Positions 21,986-35,391 of a stretch of DNA of 64,000 nucleotides are shown in pieces. The translations under genes and the position numbers were made by a program. The notes under the pieces are model-generated. The model saw nothing but the letters and a program-made list of their open reading frames with translations. It was not told the DNA's origin and searched no databases. The stretch lies in the NCBI GenBank assembly GCA_028274465.1, contig CM051456.1:45940870-46004869 (forward strand). The letters run 5' to 3'. This stretch comes from Plantago ovata. Lineage: Eukaryota; Streptophyta; Magnoliopsida; Lamiales; Plantaginaceae. Each line of letters starts with the position of its first letter. The first letter of the stretch is position 1.

Positions 21986-23249
21986 TGATGAACGCGGATT
22001 TGTCGATTCCGAATTCAGCAAATAATATTTGTTATTTAGCCAAAGGCAATCCACAACTACAACGAAAATCGTAGTGTAGCAGTAGATTGACTCGAGTGTT
22101 GTTCTCTCAGGACTATAACTAGCTTTATCAAATCTAATTTAGAATATAAAAACAGCAAACAGATAGCAAAGGGGTTTCTAGCAGATAATGGAGATTGGTG
22201 ATAGTATGATCCTTCAAAGCATAACGGGTCGATAATCATGCATAAATTCCTCGGTCTTGCATGGAGATCTTTGAATCAATCTAGTGTCCTGTTGCAATTA
22301 TTAAGCACTACGAAGATAATGGGTTTGACATGTCAATCACTATTGTCCAGTTGTGTTCCGTAATTATTCAACACTACGAAGATAAACTCGCGAACTGGTT
22401 GACGAGGGTCCAATTGTGCATAATAATTAATACAACATACGAGAATTTAGGTTGTGCCTGATCAACGAAATAAAGCAATGACACGGAGTATAATGCGCGA
22501 TATAGCCATTAGCATGATTATCTTCCCTTCGCTAGGAATTCACATACTACCACCAACGATAAGTTTAGCTACTCATAATAGGCATGCAATCAACAGAAAT
22601 CATAGAAGAAAACATATTGAAAGATATAATAAAATAAGTAGAATAAACTGTAAGATACAAAGTTACCGAAGGTTGTCTATCTCCGGAGAATTGCGATCCT
22701 ACGAGCTCCAAACTGCTATGAAAAAGAGTCCCCTAAGCTACGGACCCCCAGAACAGGCTCTGGGAAGTCCCTACCTAAAACTACAGAGAGAGGTGAGAAA
22801 GTAGGTCTGGAAAAGTATGATTTTCGGAGAAAACTGAGCAACTATATATAGGCTTCAAATTACTGTGGGGCGGTTCGCCCCACACACCGGGCGGTTCGCC
22901 CCAGAGAATTTCTCGCGGAATTCCGCGTTTTCGATGCGTTTTTGGATTTCTTCCCCTTTTCGGACTCGGTTTCTGTTTTCTAGTGGCTTCAGATTCGACC
23001 CCTAGACTCCAAATCCTATTCGGAAACCTTCAGATACTCCAAATAGGCTTCTGGAACACCAATTCCTTGTCAACTTCAATATAATTGCGCGGAAATCCTC
23101 GAATTTCAACCAAAACCTGTAAAATAAAATCTAAAGGGAAACGTGACACTATTCTAATAAAATGCACTAAAATATAGCTAAATTAACATAGAGGATAGCT
23201 AGAATAGGTGAAAAAGACTCGAATGAAAGTGTAAAATACACATTCATCA
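21986..23249 (-). repeat. 3' LTR of Gypsy A (1264 bp)
   Basis: The minus strand begins TGATGAATGTGTATTTTACA after the polypurine tract and ends CGCGTTCATCA. It contains two GGGGCGGTTCGCCCC-type palindromes (22866-22902) shortly before the TATA-like TATATATAG. Confidence 0.9.
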
Positions 23250-26200
23250 AACTCCCCAAACCGAACCTTTGCTTGTCCTCAAGCAACTAAGCTAGACTCT
23301 AATGCAAAAAACATGCAAGACACAAAATGGAGTCTCATGCCAAACAAAATGAACTAATCTACTGAATTTACCAAAAAACATATGAACAAAAACCATATAA
23401 ATCAAAGCATGAATATAGGTTGAAGAATACCTCGATTGACTTATACACATCCACATAAGCAATGTCAAGACGAGATAGTCTCTCGTAACATTCTCTACCT
23501 GGACCTAGTCAGTGACGACGTAATGAAGCATGCTAAGATACGAATGGTTGTCCCGTGCCTATGAAACTGAGGACTTACTGCTGTTCCACCATGTTAAGAC
23601 TTTCCCTCAAAGAGGTCGAACCAGTACTGGCTCTCATCAAACGAAGGAGGGTTCCCTATAAAAGATAACACTCCCCTATTCTACCCATCTCTAATGTAAA
23701 GTCTTAAGCTATTCACCACTTCCTGAATGGCAGGACGAGGGTGGTCTAGAACAGATGACGCTCAAGACAAAAAAGATAAAAAATAGAAAAACACGATTAC
23801 GAACATTACAAGAATTGGAAAAGACTCAACACTTTGCTAAACTGCTATTTGGCTTTCTTTTTTGGACCCTTCTTTGCTTTTTTGGGGACTTCTCTTTTTT
23901 TCTTCTTTTTTCTTTCCAGATCCTTTTTTTTTTTTTCTTTTCCTTTTTTTCTGGAATTTTTTCTTTCTTTCTTTTTTTTCGATTTTTTTTTAGCCAGCAG
24001 TAGCATAACAAAAAGAGAAACAAAATGACTCACACGACTTCCCCACACCTATTCGAAAAAATAGGTTGGAGTACAAAATTTACGGAAAAGGAAAAATAAA
24101 CTCACGGTGAAAAACAGAAACAAGTCTATGATGGTGTAACCCCCTCCCCAAACCTATTCGGAAGAATACGTTATAAACAAAGGATCACACAACCTCACAC
24201 TACCTCCTTCCTAGGCATTTAGCAATCTCAAAGCATGGTGAAGACTTGTTGCCTCTTAGGTACATAATTACTCGGGAAAACAACCATAAGACCCTAACAT
24301 GAAGCGCAGTAGAGAAAACACCACTAAGTGATGTCGAGACTACCAAGCTTAACTAAGTGCAATATATAAATGTGACAAGCCAAGCGAGAAAAACCTCAAA
24401 CAAATTCATAGAGATGAAGCATACGATTAATGACATAGTTGGTTGATCTATCCAATAAAAAAGTTCAAAAATTCGGCAATAAACTCCATATAAAACATGC
24501 AAGACTATCCTAGGATGAATGTAGTGAATGCAACCTAAAAAAATCTAAGAAAGCGGTAAACGTGACAATGCAAATGCAGACGGATAAAGCATGCGAGGTA
24601 CTATACTCATCCTACCAATACCAAGCTCCAAACTAACAACATCAGATCACTTAAATCCCATCCCCCCTCATGAAATTAACGCTAGTCCCTAGAAGTAAGA
24701 AAATGAGGAAATAAGATGTGATACTAGATGTTACCCCATGGTTTGGCCTCGGTCGGCTGAGTATGCTGCTTGTGAGTTATTGGGCCTGCTCTGGGAGCTT
24801 TATAGGGTGTCATCAGGTCTTCTGGTATGCGTGGTAGTTTCAATTATAGGCCGGATAGGAACAACTCCTCCATTAGTATCATCATTGTCGTATGGCCTTC
24901 ATTGTCACTACTGTCACGCACATCCTCACTAGTAGAGTTGAAGTGGCGGGTAGAATTCTCAAGAGTAGCCGCCGCTGTTATGGAATCCTCCATCCTGGAG
25001 CCCTCCAATAGGATGTGAACTGTTGAAGGGGAAAGGGCAGTGGTATCAGGACCTCCCCCTCCAACGTTTTACACCACGAGAAGGTTACCGTAAGCTGCTC
25101 GGATACTCAGAAGTCTTCTACCATCTTTTCCAATGTCGACCACATTCTCTACGGTTGATCCGACCGATGTCTATATGATTCTCCCTTTACAGGCAGGCAA
25201 GGGGCACCCCAACGAGGGGCCGGGCACCCATGTCATTATGTTTTGGAACCAAGCTAGCGCTTCGGAATCTTCTAGCAACTACGAACTCAAGATTGAATCC
25301 GTCGCGGCGAGAATGTCCCGGTGCCTTCCAGTTCACTCGAACTTTGCAGTCCTCGTGATGGAGTGCTGACGTAATAATGGTTTATGTCCCTTCGGTGGTG
25401 CATGAATAGGCATAGGAGTCCTTACTCCAGGTGTACTCTAGCTCCTCCTCTTGGGTAATCTACGACGTTGTTGCAAAACCCCTTGGCTCGAACGCACATC
25501 TAACGAGGTCACTCTTCTTGACATGGTTGTAATCGATCCCCCTCCAATACTTCATAGTAATCATACGGGAATGCTCCTTTCCCTTGGCATGGTTCCTACA
25601 AACAACAGTTAGTACCTCGTATGACACAAAACTGACTCATGCATATGCTAGTGTAAGAACAAAACACACAAGTGATACGATCAACAATCGAGCTTCCCAA
25701 ACCTTTAATGTCTAGCCTAGCTTATGCATCATGCAACATACCAATGTAACTACTACATGCAATACATCACATTATGCTCTTACTAGACAACCAATATCCT
25801 AGATAATAAGGCTCAAATCATACCATAGTAGCGAAAAATCCTACCATCATAAATCCTCATACTCGACAATTAAGCATTCTATCGTCAAATCCACCAACAT
25901 TACATCAATAAACACAATCATATGCAAGAAATCAAAGATAAAGACACATTGCATAACAAGATATATCATCTAGTAGCAAAATTCCCAAATCAACAATTCA
26001 AGCAAAATTGAGCATGCAATTGATGGTAAATAACACTTCTAATCCTACAAACAACATACCCATGCATCAAATAAGCATAATTGAAGCTCAAATTAGAAAA
26101 CCCCCAAATTTGAAAATTAGGGTTCTTAGAATGATACCTCAGATCTGAAAATCTAATGCATTAGGACGAAATCTGTTCGGATGGGAAGATAGATCATGTA

Positions 26201-26789
26201 ATAGGCTTCGATTTAAGCTAAAGAACACTAAATTTGGTCAAGAAATGAAGAAGTTATGAGATTTTGAAGATGAAATCGCGATTTTCGGTTTTTAGGAAGG
26301 TGGAATGATGAAATATGAAGAAAATGAGGTAAAGGGGAAGAAATCCGCGTTTTTGAGCTTCTGCGGCCGTGGGGCGGTTCGCCCCGCACGCGGGGCGGTT
26401 CGCCCCCCACGTGGGGCGGTTCGCCCCGTGCTCCCCGATGCGGGGAGACGGCTTCCGTCGTCAGAAAACGCGGTTTAAATCCCCGAAACCAATTTTTTCA
26501 AAAAACCACTCGAAAAATCTCACTCAAACATAAGCATATACGACACAGACATGAACAAATTCGCATACGAGAAGCAAATAGTTCAAGAATGAATGCATGC
26601 AGAAAAGCAGTAAAGAAAGCGATAAAAACTCCGGGTTGCCTCCCGGATAGCGCCATTGTTTAAAGTCTTTGACTCGACTCCTGTCTGCGCCTATCTCTTC
26701 TTTTTGCGGGTACTAGGCTTCCCCTTCATTGATCTCCTCTTCATGCCACGAACCTATGAATAAGAAAGAATATAGGCTGCAAGACCACA
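23250..26789 (-). other. Non-coding 3' region of Gypsy A
   Basis: There is no supported gene in 3.5 kb. From the LTR outward: the polypurine tract, an A/G-rich low-complexity block on the minus strand (23858-23995), two CCTATTC..GAATAGG-type hairpins near 24046 and 24150, a conserved block also seen in B and D (24880-25620), a triple GGGGCGGTTCGCCCC palindrome array (26371-26428), and the hairpin TCCGGGTTGCCTCCCGGA (26630-26647) just behind protease. Confidence 0.7.
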
Positions 26790-28247
26790 TTAGTGAGTAG
26801 TGAAAGAAATATCGGGCGGATCAGGTGGATCAGATATGGCGTGCAATACGTGTTGCTTGCCATCCATTTCAATAGTGCAAGTTCTTTGGTAGATGTCCAT
26901 CACGGAGCATAGTTTAGTCAAGAACGTTCGCCCTAAGAGTATGACATCCCCCGTTCCAGGTGCAGACGCCGGCATAACTACAAAATTGGTGTAAACAGAA
27001 GCTTCACCAATCTTGACCAACACATTTTTCACAACTCCTTCGGGTCTCATAAATGATCCATCCGCCAGTTGCACAATAGCTCTTTGCTCAGATAATTTTC
27101 CAAGGTTACTCTTTTCAAACACGTTCAAAGGAATTATGTTTGAGTAGGATCCCGTGTCTAGTGTGGCACGGACATCTTCAAGCTCACCAATCCCTACCTT
27201 AACATCGAAACTTTTAGGGAGTGGTTCGGGATCCTCATGCTCCTCATCACTTACGTCAGAACCAAGGTCCTCCTCTTCTTCCTTAGCCTGTAGAAGTTCT
27301 TCCTTCTTGCAACACTCGCACTTAACAACCTTCTTGATGGTGATTTTGTTAGGTAGATCACCAGCCAATGTAATGGCATTCGACTTCACAGTGTTGCTAG
27401 GTAGTTTGCCTTGTTCCATAATTGCTCCTCGGTCGATCAACTCTTGCATCTTTTGATGGGCAAGTCTAGTGCTCTCCTCCAACCTATCAAGCCTTGCCCT
27501 AGTCTTCTCAGAATCTTCTTCTTTCGGAGCGGGGTTTTCGCAGTGATCATTACCATAGTTTAGCCTACTACGGTCTTGGTTAGGGCCATAAGTTTGGTTA
27601 GCCGGTGCATATCCTTGATTGTTTCGGAATCCTCTTCTCCAAAATCCACCTCGAGGGTTCCTACCGTCTTGTCCGTAGCTAACTTCTTGAGTACCAAACT
27701 CCGTAGCAAAGGCTTCTTCTTCGCCTCCTCAAGCCCAGTTGCCATCATCATATGCCAGCTCCGATCTACACATATGAGCCCCATGCCCATAGTTCTTGCA
27801 AATTCGGCATACTTCGTTCGAAATAGTTGTTCCGGTGGCGCTCTTGAGGACTTGCTTCAATTCGTTGGTAAAGCACTCGAATTGATCCCCATTCCCCCTA
27901 TACATAGGGGCTTCTTGAGTCGGTGGAGCTTCAGGTCCACGTCTCCTAACCATTGCTCTTGGGTCCTTGAACTGCGAACCCTTAGCAAGCCTTTCGAAAA
28001 CTGCCCAGACGGCTTCCACGGTTTCCTCCCAAATATTGCCTCGGCATTGGAAATCCACCACTTGTTGGTTCTCGAAGGTTAGTCCATTGTAGAAGTGTTG
28101 GACTAGGTCAGAAAGTTCAAAACCATGGTGAGGGCACTTGTTCGTGAGATCTTGGAATCTCTCAAACGCGGTGTAGATGGTCTCATCATAGTCCTGCTTG
28201 AATCCAGTGATCTGCGCCTTTAGCGCGGTAGCCAAGGTGTGAGGGAA
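26790..28247 (-). pseudogene. Gypsy A gag C-terminal part and aspartic protease
   Basis: The minus-strand protease region 27482-26790 contains LEDVRATLDTGSYSNIIPLN (the DTGS active site), LADGSFMRPEGVV and GDVILLGRTFL. The gag part 28235-27560 contains FKQDYDETIYTAFERFQDLT, QVVDFQCRGNIW and the CCHC knuckle CRICKNYGHGAHMC. The upper end meets the inserted element B at 28248. Fossil, with a few breaks. Confidence 0.85.
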
Positions 28248-28252
28248 GTATT
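28248..28252. repeat. Target-site duplication GTATT of element B (left)
   Basis: GTATT precedes the LTR at 28253 and recurs at 38727-38731 after the LTR that ends at 38726, where A's gag sequence resumes. Confidence 0.9.
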
Positions 28253-29525
28253 TGATGAATGTGTATTTTACACTTTCATTCGAGTCTTTTTCACCTAATT
28301 TAGCTATCCTCTATGTTAATTTAGCTATATTTTAGTATATTTTATTAGAATAGTGTCACGTTTCCCTTTAGATTTTATTTTACAGGTTTTGATTGAAATT
28401 CGGAGATTTACGGGCAATTATATTGAAGTCTACGAAGAATTGGTGTTCCAGAAGCATATTTGGAGTATCTGAAGGTTTCCGGATAGGATTTGGAGTCTAG
28501 GGGCCGAATCTGGAGGTTAGAAGGCTACTAGAAGTCATAAACCGAGTCCGAAAAGGTGAAGAAATCCAAAACCGCGTCGAGAACGCGAAAATTCCGCGTT
28601 TACACTGTGGGGCGAACCGCCCCATCACCGGGCGAACCGCCCCAGAGGAATTCCTGGCCTATATATAGTTGCGAGTTTTCTCTCCGAAAATCATATCTTT
28701 CCAAGCCTACTTTCTCACCTCTCTCTATAGTTTTAGGTAGGAACTTCCCGGGGCCTGTCCTGGGAGTTCCATAGCTTAGGGGATACTTTTTCATAGCAGA
28801 TTGGAGCGCGTAGGATCGCAATCATCCGGAGATTGACAACCTTCGGTAACTTTGTATCTTACAACTTTTATCTACTTATTTTATATTCTTTCAATATGTT
28901 TTCTTCTATGATTGCTATTGATTGCATGCCTATGAGTAGCTAAATTTATCGTTGGTGGTAGTATGTGAATTCTTAGCGAGGGAAGATAATCATGCTAATG
29001 GCTATATCGCGCATTATACTCCGTGTCATTGCTTTATTTCGTTGATCAGTTGAACACTAAAATTCTCGTATGTTGTATTGATAATTATGCACACTTGGAC
29101 ACTTGTCGACCAATCAGACCAAATTATCTTCGTAGTGTTGAATGATTACGGAACATATTAGGACGTTAGTTGTTGATGAGTCAGACCCTTATTATCTTCG
29201 TAGTGCTTAATACTTGCAACAGGACACAAGATTGATTCAAAGATCTCTATGCAAGACCGAGGAATTTATGCATGATTATCGACCCATTATGTTAAGAAGG
29301 ACCATACTATCACCAATCTCCATTATCTGCTTGAAAACCCCTATTGCTTTTTATTTGCTGTTTTATATTCTCTTGTTAAATAGATAAAGCTAGTTATAGT
29401 CCTGAGAGAACGACACTCGAGTCATTCTACTACTACACTACGGTTTTTGTTGTAGTTGTGGATTGCCTTTGGCTAAATAACAAATTTATTTGCTGAACCG
29501 AGACCTGACAAACCCGCGTTCATCA
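28253..29525 (+). repeat. 5' LTR of Gypsy B (1273 bp)
   Basis: TGATGAATGTGTATTTTACA ... GCGTTCATCA, followed by PBS TGGCGCCGCTGCCGGGGA at 29529. Two palindromes (about 28608-28645) lie just before TATATATAG. It matches the LTR at 37456-38726. Confidence 0.9.
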
Positions 29526-29688
29526 AATTGGCGCCGCTGCCGGGGACTATACTCCTTTTTTCTGTTTAATTTGTTTTTATTTACAGCTTTAGATTCCTAA
29601 TTCTATTAGTTTTAGTTTTCCTTTTTAATTTCTCTCTGATACTGCTTTCCTAGTTTGTTTCTAATTACTTTACCTAGTCTGTCACAGA

Positions 29689-31314
29689 TTGTGTATGCCG
29701 CATACACGTTCTGCAGGAATACCGCTTGCTGATTCAATTGCTGAGATCAATAGAGTCTACCACCAAAGAAGGCGACTCCTTTCCAAGGAAATCGACGGAA
29801 TGGCAGAAGCTAGACCACTGAAGGCATGGGTACAACCCACCAAGGATCGTATGAGGGGACCGGCGATTGTTCTTTCGCCCGCAACCCGAGATCTGGAAAT
29901 CAAGAACCACGCATTCCAACAACTTCTGAGGTTCTATGGCTTATCAAGGGAAGATGTGATGGGGTACTTGAACGATATCGATGATTTCGTCAACCAACTC
30001 CCACGACCCGGAGCTGACATAACAACAGATGAGTTGAGGATGAAGGTGTTTGCTATGGGACTTGGCGACAGAGCCAAGTCATGGTTGAGTTCTCTACTAG
30101 CCGGCTCACTAGACACCTGGGAAAAGGTTTTTTCAGTCTTCATGGAGAAATACTTCCCACACACTCTGACTACCGCGCTAAAGGCGCAAATCACTGGATT
30201 CAAGCAGGACTATGATGAGACCATCTACACCGCATTCGAGAGGTTCCAAGATCTCACGAACAAGTGCCCTCACCATGGTTTTGAACTCTCTGACTTAGTC
30301 CAACACTTCTACAATGGACTAACCTTCGAGAACCAACAAGTGGTGGATTTCCAATGCCGAGGCAATATTTGGGAGGAAACCGCAGAAGCCGTCTGGGCAG
30401 TTTTCGAAAGGCTTGCTAAGGGTTCGCAGTTCAAGGATCCAAGAGCAATGGTTAGGAGACGTGGACCTGAAGCTCCACCGACTCAAGAAGCCCCTATGTA
30501 CAGGGGGAATGGGGATCAATTCGAGTGCTTTACCAACAAATTGAAGCAAGTCCTCAAGAGCGCCACTGGAACAACTGTTTCGAACGAAGTATGTCGAATA
30601 TGCAAGAACTACGGGCATGGAGCTCATATGTGTAGATCGGAGTTGGCATACAATCATGGCAACTGGGCTCGAGGAGGAGAAGAAGAAGCCTTTGCTACGG
30701 AGTTTGGCACTCAAGAAGTTAGCTACGGACAAGACGGTAGGAATCCTCGAGGTGGATTTTGGAGAAGAGGATACCGTAACAATCAAGGATATACACCGGC
30801 TAACCAAACTTATGGACCTAACCAAGACCGTAGCAGGCTGAACTATGGTAATGATCACTGCGAAAACCCCGCTCCGAAAGAGCCACCGAAGTCGAAGACG
30901 GCTCTACTGATGGAGAACTTACAGAAGATGGTCGATCACACACAAAGTTTTCTCAAACGGTATGAGGAGGATTCCGAGAAAACTAGGGCAAGGCTTGATA
31001 AGTTGGAAGAGAGCACTAGGCTTGCCCATCAAAAGATGCAAGAGTTGATCGACCGAAGAGCAAGTAAGGAACAAGGCAACACTGAGAAGGTCGTTAGGTG
31101 CGAGTGTTGCATGAAGGAAGAACTTCTACAGGCTGAGGAAGAAGAGGAGGACCTTGGTACTGACACAAGTGATGAGGAGCAAGAGGATCCCGAACCACTC
31201 CCTAAAAGTTTCGACGTTAAGGTAGGGATTGGTGAGCTTGAAGATGTCCGTGCTACACTAGATACGGGATCCTACTCAAACATAATTCCTTTGAATGTGT
31301 TTGAAAAGAGTAAC
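29689..31314 (+). pseudogene. Gypsy B gag and protease start
   Basis: One long frame: MPHTRSAGIPLADSIAEI at the N-terminus, gag core with AFQQLLRFYGLSREDVMGYL and YFPHTLTTALKAQITGFK, CCHC knuckle CRICKNYGHGAHMC (about 30594-30635), a helical charged region, then the protease start LEDVRATLDTGSYSN. It ends at the insertion of element C at 31315. Gag forms the particle core and protease cuts the polyprotein; no polymerase follows. Confidence 0.85.
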
Positions 31315-32581
31315 TGATGAATGTATATTTTACACTTTCATTCGAGTCTTTTTCACCTAATTTAGCTATCCTCTATGTTAATTTAGCTATATTTTAATAC
31401 ATTTTATTAGAATAGTGTCACGTTTCCCTTTAGATTTTATTTTACAGGTTTTGGTTGAAATTCGGAGTTTTACGGGCAATTATATTGAAGTCTACAAGGA
31501 ATTGGTGTTCCAGAAGCCTATTTGGAGTATCTGAAGGTTTCTGGATAGGATTTGGAGTCTAGGGGTCGAATCTGGAGGTTAGAAGGCCATTAGAAGTCTA
31601 AAACCGAGTCCGAAAAGGTGAAGAAATCCAAATCCGCGTCGAAAAACGCGGAAATTCCGCGAAATACTGGGGGGGAAACCGCCCCGTGTCTCGGGCGAAC
31701 CGCCCCAGAGATATTTCGGGCCTATATATAGTTGCGAGTTTTCTCTCCGAAAATCATATCTTTCCAAGCCTACTTTCTCACCTCTCTCTATAGTTTTAGG
31801 TAGGAACTTCCCGGGACCTGTCCTGGGAGTTCCATAGCTTAGGGGATACTTTTTCATAGCAGATTGGAGCGCGTAGGATCGCAATCATCCGGAGATTGAC
31901 AACCTTCGGTAACTTTGTATCTTACAACTTTTATCTACTTATTTTATATTCTTTCAATATGTTTTCTTCTATGATTGCTATTGATTGCATGCACATTATG
32001 AGTAGCTAAATTTATCGTTGGTGGTAGTATGTGAATTCTTAGCGAGGGAAGATAATCATGCTAATGGCTATATCGCGCATTATACTCCGTGTCATTGCTT
32101 TATTTCGTTGATGAGTTGAACACCAAAATTCTCGTATGTTGTATTGATCATTATGCACACTAGGACACTTGTCGGCCAATCAGACTAAATTATCTTCGTA
32201 GTGTTGAATGATTACGGAACACAATAGGACGTTAGTTGTTGACAGGTCAGACCCATATTATCTTCGTAGTGCACAATACTTACAACAGGACCCAAGATTC
32301 ATTCAAAGATCTCTATGCAAGACCGAGGAATTTATGCATGATTATCGACCCATTATGTTAAGAAGGACCATACTATCACCAACCTCCATTATCTGCTTGA
32401 AAACCCCCTATTGCTTTTTATTTGCTGTTTTATATTCTCTTGTTAAATAGATTAAGCTAGTTATAGTCCTGAGAGAACGACACTCGAGTCATTCTACTGC
32501 TACACTACGGTTTTCGTTGTAGTTGTGGATTGCCTTTGGCTATTACAAATTTATTTGATTGAACCCTGACAACGTTCATCA
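31315..32581 (+). repeat. 5' LTR of Gypsy C (1267 bp)
   Basis: TGATGAATGTATATTTTACA ... AACGTTCATCA, then the PBS at 32585. Two degenerate copies of the GGGGCGAACCGCCCC palindrome lie before TATATATAG at about 31725. Confidence 0.9.
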
Positions 32582-32837
32582 AATTGGCGCCGTTGCCGGG
32601 GACTATACTCCTTTTTTCTGTTTAATTTGATTATATTTACAGCTTTAGATTCCTAATTCTTTTAGTTTTAGTTTTCCTTTTTAATTTCTCTCTCTGCTTT
32701 CCTAATTTGTTTCTAATCACGTTTCCTAGCCTTAGTAGTATTCAATATCTAGAATTATTCTCGATTTTTCGAATTTTCTAACGAGGCTAATTTTTAGTTT
32801 TGAGTTACTCCAGTTTTGTCACAGATATTCAGGTCTT

Positions 32838-34480
32838 GTGATGGCTCGCCCACTTTTGAAATCATGGGTTCAACCCAACAAAGCACTGATGAGAGGTCCA
32901 TCTATTGTTCTTTCTGCTACAACTCGAGATTTGGAAATCAAAAGTTGCATGTACCAGCAACTCCCGAGGTTCTATGGGTTGGCTAGGGAAGATGTTATGG
33001 GATACCTGAATGATATTGACGACTTTATCAACAATCTTCCAAGGCCCGGAGAAGGGATAACGGACGATGAGCTAAGGATGAAGGTTTTTGCTTTGGGGCT
33101 TGGTGATAAAGCCAAGGCATGGTTAGGCTCTCTGGAAGCCGGATCACTAGACACCTGGACAAGGTGTATTCTGCTTTTATGGAGAAATACTTTCCTCACA
33201 CATTGACTACCGCGCTTAAGGCGCAAATCACAGGATTCAAACCGGACTATAATGAGACCATCTACACCGCTTTCGAGAGGTTCAAGGACCTCATGCATAA
33301 GTGTCCACACCATGGTTTTGGGCTTCCTGATCTTGTCCAGCACTTCTACAATGGACTCACATATGAGAGTCAACAGGTGGTGGATTTCCAATGCCGTGGT
33401 ACTATCTGGGAAGAGACCGCCAAGGATGTGTGGGCGTGTTTCGAAAGGCTTGCTAAAGGATCTCAATCCAAGGATCCAAGAGCAATGGTTAGAAGGCGTG
33501 GACCTGAGGCCCCACCAAACCAGGAGATCCCAATGCATGAAGTGAATGGTGTGAGTGGCGATAGGTTCGAAGGTTTCGCCAATCAGATGAGGCAAGTTCT
33601 AAGTGGCCTAATCGGAACTTCTCTCTCCAACGAGGTATGTAGGGTGTGCAAGAATTATGGGCATGGGGCTCATATGTGTAGATCAGATCTAGCACGAGAA
33701 GATGTTCACTTGGGAAACCGTAGTAATCCTACTCCTAAGGACGAAGCATCTACATCCAAGTCAGCAACTCTCATGGATAATTTACAGAAATTGGTGGATT
33801 TCACCCAAGTGTTTTTGAAGAGATACGAGGAGGATTCGGCAAAGATCAATGCTCGTCTGGATCAATTGGAAGCTAGAGCTAGTAAAGAGCAAGGGAAGTT
33901 ACATAGCAGCACTGAGAGGTCCATGTCGATCAACTTGGTGGGAGATCAACCAGTGGAAATCACCATTAAGCAAGTTGCTAAGAGCGAGTGTTACAAGGAT
34001 GAAGAGCCTCCACTAGCCAAGGAAGAAGAGAAGGACCTTGGTACTAATGAGAGTGGAAAGAAGCAAGAGAATCCCAAGCCACTCCCTCAAAGTTTCGATG
34101 TTAAGGTCGGGATTGGCGAACTTGAAGATGTCCGTGCCACACTAGCCACGGGATCTTATTCGAACGTGCTCCCTTTGAATGTGTTTGAGAAGAGTAACCT
34201 TGGAAAACTATCTGACCATAGGGCTATTGTGCAACTGGCGGATGGATCCTTTTGAGACCCGAAGGCGTTGTGAAAAATGTGTTGGTCAAGATTGGTGAAG
34301 CATCTGTATACACCAATTTTGTAGTTATGCCGGCATCTGCACCTGGGACGGGGGATGTCATTCTCTTGGGACGAACGTTCTTGACTAAGCTACGCTCCGT
34401 GATGGACATCTACCAAGAACTTGCACTATCGAAGTGGATGGCAAGCAACACGTGTTGCAAGCCATACCTGATCCACCTGA
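32838..34480 (+). pseudogene. Gypsy C gag and aspartic protease remnant
   Basis: Gag core with MYQQLPRFYGLAREDVMGYL and, in a second frame, YFPHTLTTALKAQITGFK. CCHC knuckle CRVCKNYGHGAHMC (about 33639-33680). The protease region is recognised by FDVKVGIGELEDVRAT and, in another frame, VVMPASAPGTGDVILLGRTF. It is about 60-70% like B and D by eye, so it is a separate subfamily. A fossil with a few breaks. Confidence 0.8.
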
Positions 34481-35291
34481 TCCGCCTGATAATTCTTTCA
34501 TTACTCACTACTGTGGTCTTGCAGCCTATATTCTTTCTTATTCACAGATTCATGGCATGGAGAGGAGATCGATGAAGGGGAAGTCTAGTACCCGCAGAAA
34601 GAAGAGATAGGCGCGGACAGGAGTCGAGTCAAAGACTTTAAACAATGGCGCTATCCGGGAGGCAACCCGGAGATTTTATCGCTTTCTTTACCGCTTTAGA
34701 TTTTATCTCACGAGTTTGATTGAGTATTATAGGTCACTTATACAAGCATTAGCTCTCACCTTGGATCCACTTTCGACGTTCGGGACGAGCGACGACGTTC
34801 AGGTTTGGGGAGGAGGTTATCGCTGGTTATCTCTATACTTATTTGCTTATGATAAACTCGTGACTTTTTTCATTTGCACGTTACTGCTTTCCAAGGATAG
34901 TTTTGCATGTTTTATATGGGGGTTTATTGCCGAATTTTTTGAAAACTTTTTTATTGGGTAGATCAACTAACTATCCATTAATCGTATGCTTCATCTCTAT
35001 GAATTTGTTTGAGGTTTTCTCGCTTGGCTTGTCTCATTTATGTATTGCACTTAGTTAAGCATGGTCGTCTCGACATCACTTAGTGGTGTTTTCTCTACTC
35101 GTTCACGAAGGCCTTTATAATAGGATGATGCATGTTAGGGTCTTATGGTTTTGTTTTCCCGAGTAATTATGTACTAAGAGGCAACAAGTCTTCCCCATGC
35201 TTTGCCTAGGAAGCAGGTAGTGTGAGGTTGTGTGATCCTTTGTTTATACACCTCTTCTTTCCGAATAGGTTTGCGGGAGGGGGTTACACCA
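34481..35291 (+). other. Shortened 3' region of Gypsy C
   Basis: After the TCCGGGAGGCAACCCGGA hairpin (34654-34671) there is about 170 bp of sequence not seen in D (34690-34855). Then D's downstream region resumes at a point about 2 kb further on (ACTGCTTTCC..GGATAGTTTTGCATG). So C lacks the conserved middle block of this region. Confidence 0.6.
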
Positions 35292-35391
35292 NNNNNNNNN
35301 NNNNNNNNNNNNNNNNNNNNNNNNNNNNNNNNNNNNNNNNNNNNNNNNNNNNNNNNNNNNNNNNNNNNNNNNNNNNNNNNNNNNNNNNNNN
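35292..35391. other. Assembly gap (100 N)
   Basis: A run of exactly 100 N, the standard placeholder for a gap of unknown size. The sequence to its left corresponds to a late point of the element 3' region (like 52917 in D). The sequence to its right corresponds to an earlier point (like 51785 in D). It therefore joins element C to element B across missing sequence. Confidence 0.95.

Larger units (their letters stand above)
31315..35291 (+). mobile_element. Athila-like Gypsy element C, inserted in B, running into the gap
   Basis: A third plus-strand copy: 5' LTR 31315-32581, PBS 32585-32602, gag-protease 32838-34480 and a short 3' region up to the run of N at 35292. Its LTR differs from B's in the palindrome region. 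No 3' LTR is visible; it probably lies in the gap. GTAAC (31310-31314) would be the left target duplication. Its gag is a diverged subtype (MARPLLKSWVQPNKALMRG). Broken in a few places. The youngest layer of this stack by position. Confidence 0.75.

Noticed and set aside
23755-24048. Phe-rich and Lys-rich frames that look like membrane segments
   Set aside because: They come from the A/G-rich block of the Gypsy 3' region and its complement; same artefact at 36606-36947 and 53026-53300.
27576-28082. 168-codon plus-strand frame with Ser-rich protein
   Set aside because: It is the antisense shadow of gag in element A; the same shadow appears at 30319-30858 and 48971-49477.
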